DNA of 64,000 bases from Pardosa pseudoannulata (taxonomy: Eukaryota; Arthropoda; Arachnida; Araneae; Lycosidae). This document shows positions 50,129 to 63,892 of the stretch, in pieces; the first letter of the stretch is position 1, and each line of letters opens with the position of its first letter. The translations under genes and the position numbers were made by a program. Under the pieces are notes generated by a model. It was not told the DNA's origin and made no database searches. It saw only the letters and a program-made list of their open reading frames with translations. The stretch covers positions 66,495,069 to 66,559,068 of the forward strand of contig CM063502.1 in assembly GCA_032207245.1 (NCBI GenBank), in the 5' to 3' direction.

Positions 50129-52820
50129 AGAGGACTGTTGTAGGTATTCCGGTAGAAAAGCGGTGTACGCGTATGAGGTTTTGCGACGGCTGGGAATTAA
50201 TTCGCTTGTAGTAACTGTGATAGAAATCTTACTGAAAATCAGATAGGAAGGATAGTGATAGAAATTTAGGCTTAAACTAAAGTGCACCCTAATTATAATA
50301 ATAATTATTATTAAAATGTGGTATTGGTCCTTGTCAATAGTAGTCTTATTGTTACCTGTATTATTATGGGGAAAATGGAGCAACTACCAACGATTTTTCT
50401 GGAATTAAAAGTCAAGGATGGTTTAGTGTGGTAAGTAGCATCTGATACACAGTGAAAGCCTCCCAAACTAAAGAGGGCTATACATAACAAAAGAAAAGAA
50501 ATGTTACATAAAAGAGTATGTTTGTTCCATGATAATGCACATCTCCATAAAGCGTACGCATAATGATTATTGTTATAAGTCTGTGAATAAAAATGTCATA
50601 ACTATAAATAAAGTACTGTTTATTTAATTTGTATTTACAAACGTCTATAAATCTCTCTCTTTTTGAATGATTTCTTTTCTCTCGACTTATTAATGAATAT
50701 TACGTGATGAATTACGGTCAGTTCAGGATGACTAAAGTAACATTTACATAAAGTGAAGAGAAAAATTTTACAAAATTTTGCTTTAAAATCTGTATATTAA
50801 AAGTTTTTTACGGTGTTATAATATTATATTAGGTTTAGAAATACTAAAAAATATCTTTAATACTTTTTTTTTGTAGTTAAATGTTAATAGTTCTTACCAA
50901 AATCAAGGTGTGTGACTAACGTAGCATCTTTTTATCTCACGAAAGGCTACCTTATTTGTCAAAGTTATTATTTTGAAACTTGCTGTCCCAAAATTTACAT
51001 TTACATATCTTTGAATTTTAAGATTTGAGGATTAGTTTTCATTCCGTAGAAGATGGCAATTTCTTCGCAAATAGTAACTAAAACTATATAGTTATTAAAA
51101 ACAATGGGACTAACGTAACATTCAAGTATAGAAATAATGCACTCATGGGATGAAATAACTTAATAGTAATTTAATTTTTATGTATTTTGTACACTGTGGT
51201 AATTTTATCACTTTCATTAACACTTATATTAATCCTTTCCAAGGCCATGGGAAGATTACTTCCCACCTAAATGATCTTACAAAATACACCTGTGGGAAGC
51301 GCAAAACTCATTATAATATTATATTGGTCTTACTATTATAACGATGGGAAGACTGATTTCGGCTTCAGTTTTGCGCAGTCATCTATTGTTTGATCACAAT
51401 CTATTGTTTGAATATAATCAGTACTTCTGTTTTGAAAGTTTGAAAACCTTGTGTGAGAAATAAATAGCCCACGAAAATGTTAAATGGCAAATTTCTATTT
51501 ATCTCCACAGGATCATGTAAAACAAATTTCTGTTTAGGAGAGTGAATATAGGCCAATGCATAGATCAATTTACCCTACATAGGTTTTTGCATAGATTTAA
51601 TTTTATAATTTTCCATTTTCTCATCATAAGCAATATTATAACATATTTTAAAAGTAGAATATATATAAAATTTAAAAATAGTTTGTAATTGCAGGTTATA
51701 TAAACTTTTTTTTTATGCCTCTGAGTTTTACATTTCCTTGGAATGAGCCATTATTTTAAGTGTTTGTTAGAAAACATCATTACGTACTTTAAAAATTTTT
51801 ACTTCTTGCACCTTTTTAATTTTGAGAATGTAACTTTTCGATTAATTTTATTGCCGAGAATTTGCTTAGAAGGTTGTTAAAAGCAACTAGAATGTTTAAC
51901 TTATATGTCTGATAAAACATACTGAATAACGTGCGGAATATGTTTATTAGATAGCACGTAATGTATACTTCCTAATTGGTTTCAAAGCCTGCAGTCAAAC
52001 ATCAGTTAACATTTAACCTCTAAGACATTTCCGTTTGGCCTCTTTATTCTACAGACGGCTCGAGACTTAAACCAATAAGCTAATGATGTTTTTATGAGGA
52101 TGTTTGATTTAGTCGCTTCGGGTTTCCGAGTTGATTCATTTCTCAGTTTAGTCTGATTTGTGACACGAAATAGTGACATGATGTAGAACCATATAGGTCT
52201 ACAAAAAAAAATTAGGATTGCTTTCCACCTTTAGCAAACAGAAACTACAATTTTTGGCGGTTTTTGTGAGGAAGTTGATTTTAATAATGCTATTTGTAAT
52301 CTTTCTTTTTAGATGAATATTTCCTTGAAAGATTACCTGCTCTTATATTGCAGGTGCAAAAGAATGTGTGTATTTGATCATATCCTCTAAATCCTAAAAA
52401 AACATCTGCTCAAATATAACATAAATTTAAATCCTACTTATACGCAAAAAAGTTTAACAAAAATAGAGTAAAAGCTCTAATTAGGAAAAAAAGTGGGACA
52501 TTTTTCCGTATAAAACCACATAAGGGTGAGGCTTGTAACGTGTAGTCAATAATGATTGTATCTTTGCATTATAGAATCAAATATACTTAACTGGAATTAT
52601 TAAAATACATTAAATACCTTCCTATACATATATTAAGGACTATGTCCTTTTTTGGTTCACCTACATTAGGAAAAAGAGTGACGAAATTTTTGCTATTCCC
52701 TTTTTACTGCTACCTATAGTTAAAATGTTACAGTTGATAAAAAAACCCTTTTTTTAAAGTATAAAAAAAGAACTAGTGAGTCCAGGGATGGTGGCTTGTT
52801 TCCAGCCAAGACATGCGTCA
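50129..52820. other. Long AT-rich stretch without recognisable features
   Basis: No tandem array, microsatellite or terminal-repeat pair noticed. A minus-strand frame at 50108-50383 extends from the LINE flank and includes a run of Ile codons from an ataat repeat; it is not a credible gene. A less AT-rich stretch lies near 51235-51420. Confidence 0.5.
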
Positions 52821-52823
52821 TTG

Positions 52824-52824
52824 A

Positions 52825-52880
<56 letters not shown>
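52824..52880. repeat. (TA)n microsatellite
   Basis: About 27 TA units between gcgtcattgag and the family B LTR end at 52887. Confidence 0.95.
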
Positions 52881-52884
<4 letters not shown>

Positions 52885-52886
52885 CA

Positions 52887-53386
52887 TGTAGTAAGACGGA
52901 CTTCACAATGGGTGGATGCAGTCATGGCCCATAAAATGACACCTTTTACGTTAAAGACCTTTATTTACAGAACGTTGGAGTACGAGTTCCACCTTCATTA
53001 TAGGGACAGGACAAACTGAGGGGGGTCAGCTAACATGAAGGTAACAACTAAATGGCCCTTAACACCTGGATCAACATCTCAGTCAAAATCTCTGTGAAAA
53101 TCTCGAAGAAAAATCTGATTCCGAGCGTGCATATCGTTTTTGTTTGGAAATTTCCTAAATTGTCCGCTAGGGTAATACATAGTTATAATTGGTTAGACCA
53201 CTTCTTTGAGGGCCTGAACTGTAGCCCCAGTGGTCAATTTAGGTTAGGGGTTAAAAAGGGGAAAGCAAAGGGGAAATTTTTGCCCTTGACGTAAGATTTG
53301 AAAAACCCTGAGAATCTTCTCGGACCGTCTTTGGGGTTTTATACATAATGCCTCCATTACTTTCCCGATCTAGTTTACTTTTCCTT

Positions 53387-53391
<5 letters not shown>
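52887..53391 (-). mobile_element. Solo-LTR-like repeat, family B
   Basis: Minus-strand ends are TGCGTAAGGAAAAG and ...cttactaca. The landmarks match 55807-56394 in order: taacccctaacctaaattga, ggtctaaccaattataac, ctgtgaaaatct, aacaaactga and, near the 3' end, the plus-strand block cggacttcacaa...ggtggatgcagtcatgg. The second copy has aataaagatg about 70 bases from the end, as an LTR would. The short plus-strand frame at 53052-53294 lies inside and is not a gene. Confidence 0.75.

Positions 53392-53467
<76 letters not shown>
53392..53467. repeat. Compound microsatellite (CA)n(TA)n
   Basis: Adjoins the 5' end of the family B LTR on the left and cagtgaaaattacc on the right; the latter resembles the CAGTGAAA start of some TA-targeting transposons. 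Confidence 0.96.
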
Positions 53468-54250
<783 letters not shown>

Positions 54251-55088
54251 ACTGAATTTTTCAGAAAAGAACATTGCTTACGGTAATACATTGCTAACAT
54301 TCCCTTTACAATTACACTGGTTCCTACAGATAAAACACTTATTTACATTATCTGGTACACAATCATGGTTCCATTAATACGTTTTGGTTTTCCCTTAACC
54401 AAATTACAAGGGCCGTTACCTTCCTGGTCTAAACCTTGCTGTTCATCTGCTCTGCCCACAGGCTACCGTAGCACGATCTTGGTGTGTGTGTGTGTTTGTG
54501 GGTAATAAATCAAAATTTTACACCTCAAATATCTATCTAAATTTTTCCTTTCCCCCCCCCCCCTTCTCTTTCTTTAATATCTAATTTCCTAACCTTGAAA
54601 TTTGAGATTTAAAGGCTTGTTTCACCGTCTTACATTTTTTACCCCTCTCCTAAAACTAACGCTAGAATAAATGAATATTTTTCCACTAGCCGCATTTTCC
54701 ATCTGTCACAGGAAAATAGTTTAACACCTACAATGTGTAAATTGCTGCTTATGTGCCTTTCGAGGTAACTCAACTGATCAAAGTACATTTTCGACTGCGA
54801 ATAACACTGAGTAAACTCTTGGTTTCTAGGGAAAAAATTCACGTTATCATTTGCTGTTGGGGGAAATTTGTAAAAGCAATGTGCATTCGTGAACATTAGT
54901 TGCAATTCTCTTGTCTTGTAGAGACGTTCATTTTCCGTCATAATAAAGTTAAGTTCCCCAACGTTGGACTCAGCTTCTTTTTAATAGAGCCATGACTGCA
55001 AATCACTTAGGTTCTCTCATTGTCCAATAAATTCGGGAAGGTTATAGTCGCTACATTTTTTCGTGTAATAGACGAAAATAAATACACC

Positions 55089-55092
<4 letters not shown>
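54251..55092. other. Unassigned, mixed-composition sequence
   Basis: Holds a (GT)n run at 54481-54497 and a C-run near 54553. The minus-strand 100-codon frame at 54639-54941 has no domain I recognise. The segment ends cctattaca at the next microsatellite. Confidence 0.4.

Positions 55093-55150
<58 letters not shown>
55093..55150. repeat. Compound microsatellite (CA)n(TA)n
   Basis: (CA)n of about 38 bases then (TA)n of about 20 bases, ending at the family A LTR. Confidence 0.95.
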
Positions 55151-55475
55151 GACATAGGTTAGTGGTTAAGGCATGGAAGGCACGTTTCATTTCATATAAA
55201 AACTTCTTTATTGTAATGCTTCTGTTCATGGCTATGCCATTTAGATATCCTTTGTTCTCATAATTTGGCACGACAAGGTTGGAGGATGTTATCACCTCGA
55301 GTTCCCTCTCAGAACTGACACTTTTGGCGTTGCCACTTAAGCAAAATTCCTTTGTCTACTTCCGCATCGGCTTCTTCACTCTGTATAGTTCCGCTCGAGT
55401 GTGTTTCTTCCTTCTATTACGTTGTCGTTAATGAGTTCTAACTATTTTTAATTATAACCCCCATTTTTAAACCTG
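55151..55475 (-). mobile_element. Solo LTR, family A, inverted relative to 30412
   Basis: Minus-strand start cctgatat/caggtttaaaaatggggg and end taacctatgtc. It shares with 30412-30744 the blocks gttagaactcatta, cactcgagcggaactata, ggaatttgctta-type and acaataaagaagttttta. Both copies abut (TA)n at both ends. Confidence 0.78.
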
Positions 55476-56394
<919 letters not shown>

Positions 56395-57319
56395 TGTATG
56401 CATACATACATACATACATACTTTACAGAGAAAATAATTGCTAATTATACACATAAATATGGGTTCATGGGTATACCTATTTAGGTATGTATATGTAGCT
56501 AAAATTAAAGTCTACTCCAAGTGTATGCACTATCTGTATGTGCTAACAATAACTCCCTTTTGGGCTGCTAAAATTGATTCAGAAATAAAGTGCCTTTTTT
56601 AAAATTATGTGTAAACAACTATTTCAAGGCAAGTATACCTAAAGGCTTTTATACCGAGAAGAAAAAATACCAAATAGTTAAAATTCTATGCCTTTAAATG
56701 AATAAATTAAGTTAGAGAATAGGGAATTTAACAGAGTATTATTTGCTAAGCACAATCGGTTTAGGTGCAATAAAGCTTAAAAATGCATCGTTATAGGCAA
56801 ATAATTACAGTTAGCAAATATTTTCCCAAGCTGAAAATCTTATTTACATATTAGTTTAGATTCCAGGAGGACCAATATGGTAAACATTCGGAAAGAAGTT
56901 TGTTTGGTTGTAAAATGCTTTTTAAATTGTACAATGAGTAATGTACACGAAAACTGTAACTATTTGTTAAAAAATTTGTGTAGAAAGGTTTTTAAATTTG
57001 ATTTAACGCTGGCACTCAAGCTTAAAATAAATGCTCTAAAATAATTTAATTTTTATTATAAAATTGTAACTTTGTTTTATTTTGTAGAGAGGAATTCATG
57101 TTTTGAATTTTACGACATGTAAATAATTTTGTACTGGATGCGTTACATTTATAAAATACAGTTAAATCCCGTTATAACTAACTTCGAGGGACCAAATATT
57201 TTATTTGTTATATTCCAAAGATTAAGAAAATTGTCAGATTTAACAATATGTATGTCTCAGTGTCTTGGATTATCTTCTTTTCAATTCGGTTTTGTAATGG
57301 TCAATCCATGATTCTGGTA
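56395..57319. other. AT-rich DNA; possible pogo-like terminus at 57162
   Basis: A short (CATA)n lies at 56400-56418. At 57162 cagttaaatcccgttataac and then aacttcgagggacc resemble the ends of pogo/Tigger-type transposons, but no matching right end was found. The 60-codon plus-strand frame there is not supported. Confidence 0.4.
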
Positions 57320-57881
57320 TTAACACATTCTGTGCGGGTACATTTCGCAGAGGAATTGTACCGGGAGAGGGCGTTTTGTGCGTAAATTTAATTATTCAGT
57401 TAAATCTCAACAGATTGAAAGTTATTTAATTTTTAAACCAACTTTTCGTTTTTTATATTGAAATATATAAATAAATACATAAATAGATAAATAAACAAAT
57501 TTATATATATGTAAATATAAATACAAATATATATGTATAATATATAAATATACATATATATATATAATAATATATATATATAATATCATTTTCGCAAGGA
57601 TAAATAAAAAGTTAATTTTAAATCCAAATTGATTTTTTTAATCAACCTTCCCGTTCTGTGGTTCCGCATCGACTGATGTAAAAACTAGTTTTTTTGTCTA
57701 AATTTTTCCAAAATCTATGTAGTAGACAAGAAAATTCGGCTTCATTTTCCTGTATATACCGTTATTTTTGTACCCACAAACAAACCATGTTGTTACACTA
57801 ACCCGTACTAGTACGTGACCCGCGCTCAAGTATCAATCATCAGAAAACGTACTTGTACGTGTCTCGCATACAATTTGTTAA
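57320..57881. mobile_element. piggyBac-type MITE, second copy, 562 bp
   Basis: TTAA on both sides. The outer parts match the copy at 22230 (tacatttcgcag, attgtaccgggag; on the right tttcctgtatataccgttat, ttgttacactaacccgtact). It holds about 200 bp more in the middle (about 57438-57645), an AT-rich tract with (ATA)n-like repeats that is absent from the shorter copy. It lies directly next to a LINE RT remnant at 57882. Confidence 0.9.
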
Positions 57882-58065
57882 TACCAGAGAACCCATATTC
57901 ACCAAGTTAGATCAAATCCTTGCCTGCACTGATGACATTGTTATTATTGCCCAAACCAAAGAAGGGTTAATAAAAGCATTTGCCACTATTGGAAGAACAG
58001 AAACAAAATATACTAAAGTGTTAAAGGAAAAACAAAATATATGCATGTGTGCAAGACATCGATAA
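57882..58065 (+). pseudogene. LINE reverse-transcriptase fragment around the catalytic DD motif
   Basis: The frame reads FTKLDQILACTDDIVIIAQ, then TKEGLIKAFATIGR, and later K-E-K-Q-N. LINE RTs have Q-I-L-x-Y-A-D-D-I-x-I-I-x-R, then a helix, then E-K-T-K-Y. The catalytic YADD is CTDD here, so the aromatic residue is lost. Only about 60 codons are recognisable and both flanks lack RT motifs, so it is a dead fragment. Confidence 0.8.
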
Positions 58066-58264
58066 ATCTATATACAGGAATCTGGTAATTCTAAAATTAT
58101 TCAGACCGTTGTTATCGCCATAGTATTTGTAAATAAGGAAACATTTAGGATCTCGCCCATAAGCTTTTTTTTATCCTGCCGACTTATTTTTCTCACTTAA
58201 GTTCATTACAGTAGAAACATTTACACACTTAAGATTCTTCAGAGTCCCTCTTCTCCCTTGATCA

Positions 58265-58440
58265 TGTCGAACGGTGATTAGGGTACTGACCTCCGATACT
58301 AGAGTTCGTGGGATCGAATCCCATTGTGGCATAGATGTTCGGAGTCATTCGGAATCGGCTTTAAGCATTAGGCCCCGTCTTATTAGCTCTCGTGTTGCAA
58401 AAAATTAGACTGTAGCTCTTTAAACCAAACCAAACCAAAT
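58265..58440 (+). mobile_element. tRNA-derived SINE (family 1), full length, 176 bp
   Basis: Head tgtcgaacggtgattaggg, B box gggatcgaatccc, core gatgttcggagtcattcgg and aatcggctttaagca, 3' end with (aacca)n. Exact 11-bp target duplication tcccttgatca at 58254-58264 and 58441-58451. This is the best-preserved copy for defining family ends. Confidence 0.93.
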
Positions 58441-58451
58441 TCCCTTGATCA

Positions 58452-59230
58452 AAGTCGCGGGGAAGTTCCCACATACCGACCCACCTTTGGTACACCTGTT
58501 TATGAAATAACCACAAAATAAAAGCAAACAGATTTGAAAGGGTAAATCGAAACCAATTTTGTATCAGTATTTTAATGGCATTTCCGAGGTGGACTTGTGA
58601 AATGCAGAGATGATCCTGTGTATGGCCTTTATGGCACTCCCTGGCGAGGTTTTGGGTTTATACCTTCCTCACGTTTCTATTTCACCACTATATACTCTCA
58701 CTGTTGCACGTGGTATCTGGAACTTTCAAAGTAACTCACGAATGAGATGACCACATCAATAGGAGCCGATAATTATGTCACGCTAAACCTTACTCCATCC
58801 ACATCGTGAGTTCAATTTTTGATATGCACTTCTACTGCACAAGAAAACTGGGCTGAATTGGACTTCTGGGTCGAATCCTGTTGTTTCGGCCCGTGTTCCC
58901 TTGTAATGATACGAAACGATCTTGCACATCTGCTAAAAGCTCACGGCCATTATATTAGATCATGACGCGTATCAATGGCGAACAATCGATTCAATTTACG
59001 TTTCAGGAGCTGATAGGGCCTTGATAAAATTATGAATGTGTCTCGCAACCAGAAACATAAATATAAGTTAGCTATTGTATTAAAGAAATTTAAAATACGG
59101 GTTGAAAAACAAGTAAAATACTGGAGCAATAGTAAAAAAGTAATGACTAAAGTAAATACTTAAGAATTTGTGAATCTTTAATTCGTATATATTTCAAAAA
59201 ATATTACTACAAATCTTTCTTATGGCAGAA
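58452..59230. other. Less AT-rich unassigned sequence
   Basis: Visibly richer in G and C than the following 3 kb, with stops in all frames. I find no terminal repeats and no protein family. It could be an old transposon or a unique sequence worth a homology search. Confidence 0.4.
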
Positions 59231-59455
59231 TTTTAACTTACATTTATGAGCTTAATACGTATTTTATATTAGTCTATGTTGCAGTTAAAAAAAATAAAAA
59301 CATGCGCACAAGAAGTATATAACGCCACAGAATTCTCACAATTTTAACTTACATTTATGAGCTTAATACGTGTTTTATATTGGTCTATCTTGCAGTTAAA
59401 CAATAAAAAACATGCTCACAAGAGGTATATGATGTCACGGAATTTGCTTATAATC
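59231..59455. repeat. 111-bp tandem duplication
   Basis: ttttaacttacatttatgag starts the copies at 59231 and 59342. Both continue through cttaatacgt, attttatatt, gcagttaaa, aaacatgc-cacaag and end near gtcacggaatt. Confidence 0.92.
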
Positions 59456-62379
59456 TGTTAACTAATTCCCTCTAGTGAGAAAAATGCATGTTAAATTATA
59501 TCTCATAGTCATTTTAGGGTTAAAATTTTACAAAATATTAAACGAAATCAGCTAATAGTTATTTTTTGATAATTCTTTCTTTAAGCAGACTTAATACCCT
59601 TTGGACAATTTTGTCAAGGTTGTTTTATTTAATCCTTTTCATATACAAAAAATAAAGGTATTTTACACATGCAAATTGTCAGAAACATACAAAAAATTAT
59701 TTCGATAAATTAAAATATTTCTTATTTACTTTTTACATATTATCACCATTTTTTTTGTTAGATTGAAAATATTATTTTAAATAATTTTAGAGTTTGAATT
59801 CTGAATTAAATGGTTGGTTCTTGTGAAAAATAAATGAAGCGTCAATTTGTATGAAAAAATCTATCAAAAAGCATGAATTTCTTCATACTTTAAATTCAAA
59901 AATTTCCTATCTAACTTATTGAAAAATACATAACTAATTCTCTTGCACAGACATTTCTAAAATATGTATAAAAATATGTATTAAGTCCTTTTATTTATAT
60001 TTGTTTGAGTTTTAGCAGTCTGATTACCACTGTGTATGCTAAACAGAATAACTGAGATAAATCAGTTTAACGATTTTAAATTGAAATATATATTTAACAG
60101 ATAATTTTAAAATTTTATACGCATTTAATATCTTGTTATAGTTTGACTAATAATAAAATATTTTTTTTTACAAATTTAGCTTATTATTTTATAATTATTC
60201 ATATTTTTATAAACTCAAGCAAAATTCTTGAGAAAATTAACCATATTATAAAATATATTTTACATTGAAATGTATGTACTTAAAAAGTATTAAGTACATT
60301 ATTATCATACTTAATACTTATTAAAAAACCTTCTTTACGTATTTATAGTATATAATAAATGCATAAAAATGAAATTTTATATTAGTATTTGACATTTATA
60401 GAACATTAATATCATTAAAAATATGTTCACACGTATGTTTTCATCTTCACAGAACCTTACATCTACAAAACTTTATTTTTAAAGTATCCAGCTGTTATCC
60501 AGCTTAAAAGTATCCATTTATTATTCCTTTCCTTTTTTGTTCAAATGTTCCCTTTTATATATTGCATTATCTTCTTTTAAAGTAGTTTTTAAAACTTATT
60601 GTGAGAAATGAAATAATGAAGGCTTTGAAAAAAAATAAATTACAAGAGCATAATCCCGATAAAAACAGTTTTCAATAAATTTCTAACTAATATATCATCT
60701 TCAAATTTTGTCTCAATATTCTAGATGTACCAGAGAATATTTTAATCAAAATATTGAAAATCTGATATTTTTGTCAAAACAAGTATACCATGTTTCCCTA
60801 AAAGAGGGAAGGTACTTCAATCTTTATCTCGTATAAATTTCAAAACATTATTTGGTTTTTACAATGTCGCAATTCGAAAATGAATTTTTTCTTTACGACC
60901 TAAAAAGTGATTATTGCATGGAAATAGAAAAAATCGGTAGTTTTTTTACAACTTTTCGAAAATATTTATCTATTATGAAATTTTCTGACCTTCAAGCTGA
61001 CTTGTTTATCGGGATCTTACGATTACTCTTTCTTTATCAACAAAGGAAGATGTCTTAAAAACACGAATAATCCCTTAAAAATGATAAAAAAAGTTAATTA
61101 AAATTTCGAAAAAAAAGGCCTCGAAAAATTTTGCATGGTGTTATGAAGAATCACTTTACCAAATTTTACCTCTGTAAGTCCCATCGTTTCTGGTAAATCA
61201 TGATTACACATATCCACTCTATTCATTTTAATCTTTAGATATAGGTGAACAAACAATACATTAATGAATGCTTTTCTAGACTAGAAAAGAATTAAAAGCA
61301 ATTTTTATCCTCCTTTTATTAGAAGAAAAATAAGTATGTTTTATGGGATCTCAGAAAATTAAACATGCTAAAAGTAAATAAGGATAAATAGTAGAAACAT
61401 TTGTAGAGGAATTTCATGATATTTCCTTCTAGGTTTCAAGATTTACCTACTGCAAACAAATCTCACAATAACAAATGCTCGTGTTATTTTTATGCTGGAA
61501 ACACCATCCCAGTGTTTCTAAGACTTTTGTTTTAATAAATATTTATGGTATATTTTTGGGCTTTGTTTATACGTAAGCTCTGTCTTATGAAGATATGAAA
61601 AATTTGAGGTTTAAATTTTGTTATTAAAACTTTTTAAATATACACTGTGGTGTATGTATTTCCAATATTTTCTTAACTTAAAATTTTTTGTAAAGTAACT
61701 AATGGATTTCCCTTTAAAGTTTTTGTTCTTTACCATAGCAGGCATATTATTAAGTCTATTTCAACGTCTTGGCTCAGATATTAAATAAGAGATTGCTTAA
61801 TAGTGATAAATTATAAACTAAATAATGTATAAACTAAAATTATTTTCGATTCTTTATTTTAACGAGATAAAAAATATGAGAAATCTCTGGGTAAATTCTT
61901 AATTTAACTAAGATATCGAATACTTAAATGTCTTTAAAAAATCAATACAGAAATCTATGCGCAGATTCTGTCTCTAAAACTTACCTGTCTATAGTTTATA
62001 ATCTGGAAGATTAATCAAGAAAATACGTTACATTTAAAAAGTAAGTCAGATGTCTCACATCCTCCTATTTTTTATTATAAAGTGTACTTCAGAACATTAT
62101 TTGAAATATAACGAGTATATTTTACATCAGTTATGTATTCGGTCTTTGAACTCTTGAACGAATTATTAATGCTAAACATTTAGAAAATCTTGGTTTCTTC
62201 TTGATATGTCATCTATATCTGCTATTCACTTAATGTCTTTTATTACTTCTCATGTAATGTTGTTTATACATCTCGACCGATGATCATATTCAGCTTTTGA
62301 TACAGAGTATCTATAATTTGAAACCAACTGTTGCTCTTCTTTTCGTCTTAGCAGGTCTCCCATCTTTGATTTCGCTGAA
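59456..62379. other. Long AT-rich stretch, no gene recognised
   Basis: No microsatellite above about 20 bases, no terminal-repeat pair noticed. A 68-codon plus-strand frame at 60852-61058 (starting MVFTMSQFENEFFLYDLK) lacks a recognisable domain; it is slightly better than background for frame length but unsupported otherwise. Confidence 0.5.
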
Positions 62380-63575
62380 CTGATAGAGCTCGTTTACAAC
62401 AGTAACTCTTAAGTATCCTCAATTGCAGGCGTTGACATACAATTCACGCACCACATCACAAGTATTTCATTTTCAAATTGCGATGAACATGCCATTACCC
62501 TTTTACTTTAAGCGAATACGTTCTTTTTATATGCTCATTTTATATATAATTAACAACAGCAATTATCGGTATCGATTTGCAACAATGCGAAGATATCGAC
62601 TTATTCACATATATTTGTAGCAATGATTTTTAAACAGATGAAACTTCAATGTTCAGTCTCAGAAAACAAAAATAATAATTTGCTAATTATTGGAGAATAA
62701 TTTTGAGCTTGTATTGTTTATTACAGTATTTTATGGAGCAAAAGAAAATATTCTAATCTCGAATTATTCCGGTTTAGAACGAAATATCTGAGTCTTGGTA
62801 CCTGAATTGGCCAAGGCAATGGTCTAGTAATTGGAATGTTGCGGGTTTGAAGCTCGAACCGGCCTAAGATCCGCAGTGTTCGTTAAAGGCGACTGGGGAA
62901 AGTAAAATATGTTCGTGGTCACAATGTCCTCCAAGTTCTCAAACAATACCTATGGGGGTGGCAGGCCAAGCCTATGGGTCTTCTTCTTGATCCCTGCTTC
63001 TAACTTACGAGCACCCCCTTGAGCAAAGTTGTTCTTTTTCAGGTGTTCTAGCGGTGCTCATTAAACGAAAGGAGTACCCATTTGCCTTAATACGAGTAGC
63101 GTATGGCTCATTCGGGTTGGTTTGTCCAAGTGTCCTCATAAACAACAGCATCAACAATGAAATATCTATGCAACGAAATGTCTCATGATAACGATTATTC
63201 ATGCTTCGGTCCGCAAGAGAGCCGTATATGAGCTGTGCTTACAATACGGTTACCTCAAGACACAAAATCTTTTTCGAATGCTCTAGACAACATGCGAATG
63301 TTAATTCTGTCACATCATACAAGATAAAAAATGTCTGATCTAATAGACGTACAAGGAAGTCATGTCACATAATTCGATGGAGATCTTTAATCAAGTTGCG
63401 TTGAACATACCTTTACCCTTTTGCTTTACGGGAATGCATTATTTTTATGTACTCGTATATCATTTTTATAACAGCTATTATTGGTATCCATCTGAAACAA
63501 TGTGAAGATATAGACTTATTCGCATGCATTTGTAACAATGCTTTTTAAACAGATGGAACTTTAATGTCTCCAAAA
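62380..63575. repeat. Direct duplication with about 910-bp spacing, separated by a SINE
   Basis: 62480-62650 matches 63390-63560: gaacatgccattaccctttt / gaacatacctttaccctttt, then gtatcgatttgcaacaatg / gtatccatctgaaacaatg, then tttttaaacagatg in both. The SINE family 2 copy at 62790-63158 lies between. The 65-codon frame at 62423-62620 is in the first copy and its counterpart is not open. Confidence 0.8.
62790..63158 (+). mobile_element. tRNA-derived SINE (family 2), 369 bp
   Basis: Head is degenerate (ggccaaggcaatggtctagt, then gttgcgggtttgaagctc). The body matches the 42682 copy: cgcagtgttcgttaaaggcg, cacaatgtcctccaagttct, ccttaatacgagtagc. The tail has aacaacagcatcaacaa. Target duplication gaaatatct at 62781-62789 and 63159-63167. 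The minus-strand 65-codon frame (63005-63202) is in its body. Confidence 0.87.
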
Positions 63576-63892
63576 TACGATTTTTTAAAATTTAAATTGA
63601 TACTTCTTTCAAAAAATATATATATTCTTTATTCAACTTATTTTTAGAATGCAACAAGTAAATTGAATTTCGGTCAATCATCTTCATTTTTATACAGTTT
63701 TATGACAAATACATGAATAAACAATATTCAGAATGTTGAAAAATTAAAATTTGAAAATAAAGTGAAAAAAATAAAGCACCTGGAATAATTTAAACTAACC
63801 CATGAGGTGAAAAACATAAAACGGGGGAAAACCGGAATTTTTTACTACGATGTATAAAAATGGCTAGTTTTATTGAGAAAAAGTAACCTTTA
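63576..63892. other. No recognisable feature
   Basis: AT-rich with a short (AT)5 run near 63617 and stops in all frames. Confidence 0.5.

Noticed and set aside
60852..61058. 68-codon plus-strand frame as a gene
   Set aside because: No recognisable domain, no flanking support, and length within the range expected in AT-rich DNA.
62806..62890. A functional tRNA gene
   Set aside because: It is the head of a SINE: the body continues as in the copy at 42682 and target duplications flank the whole unit.
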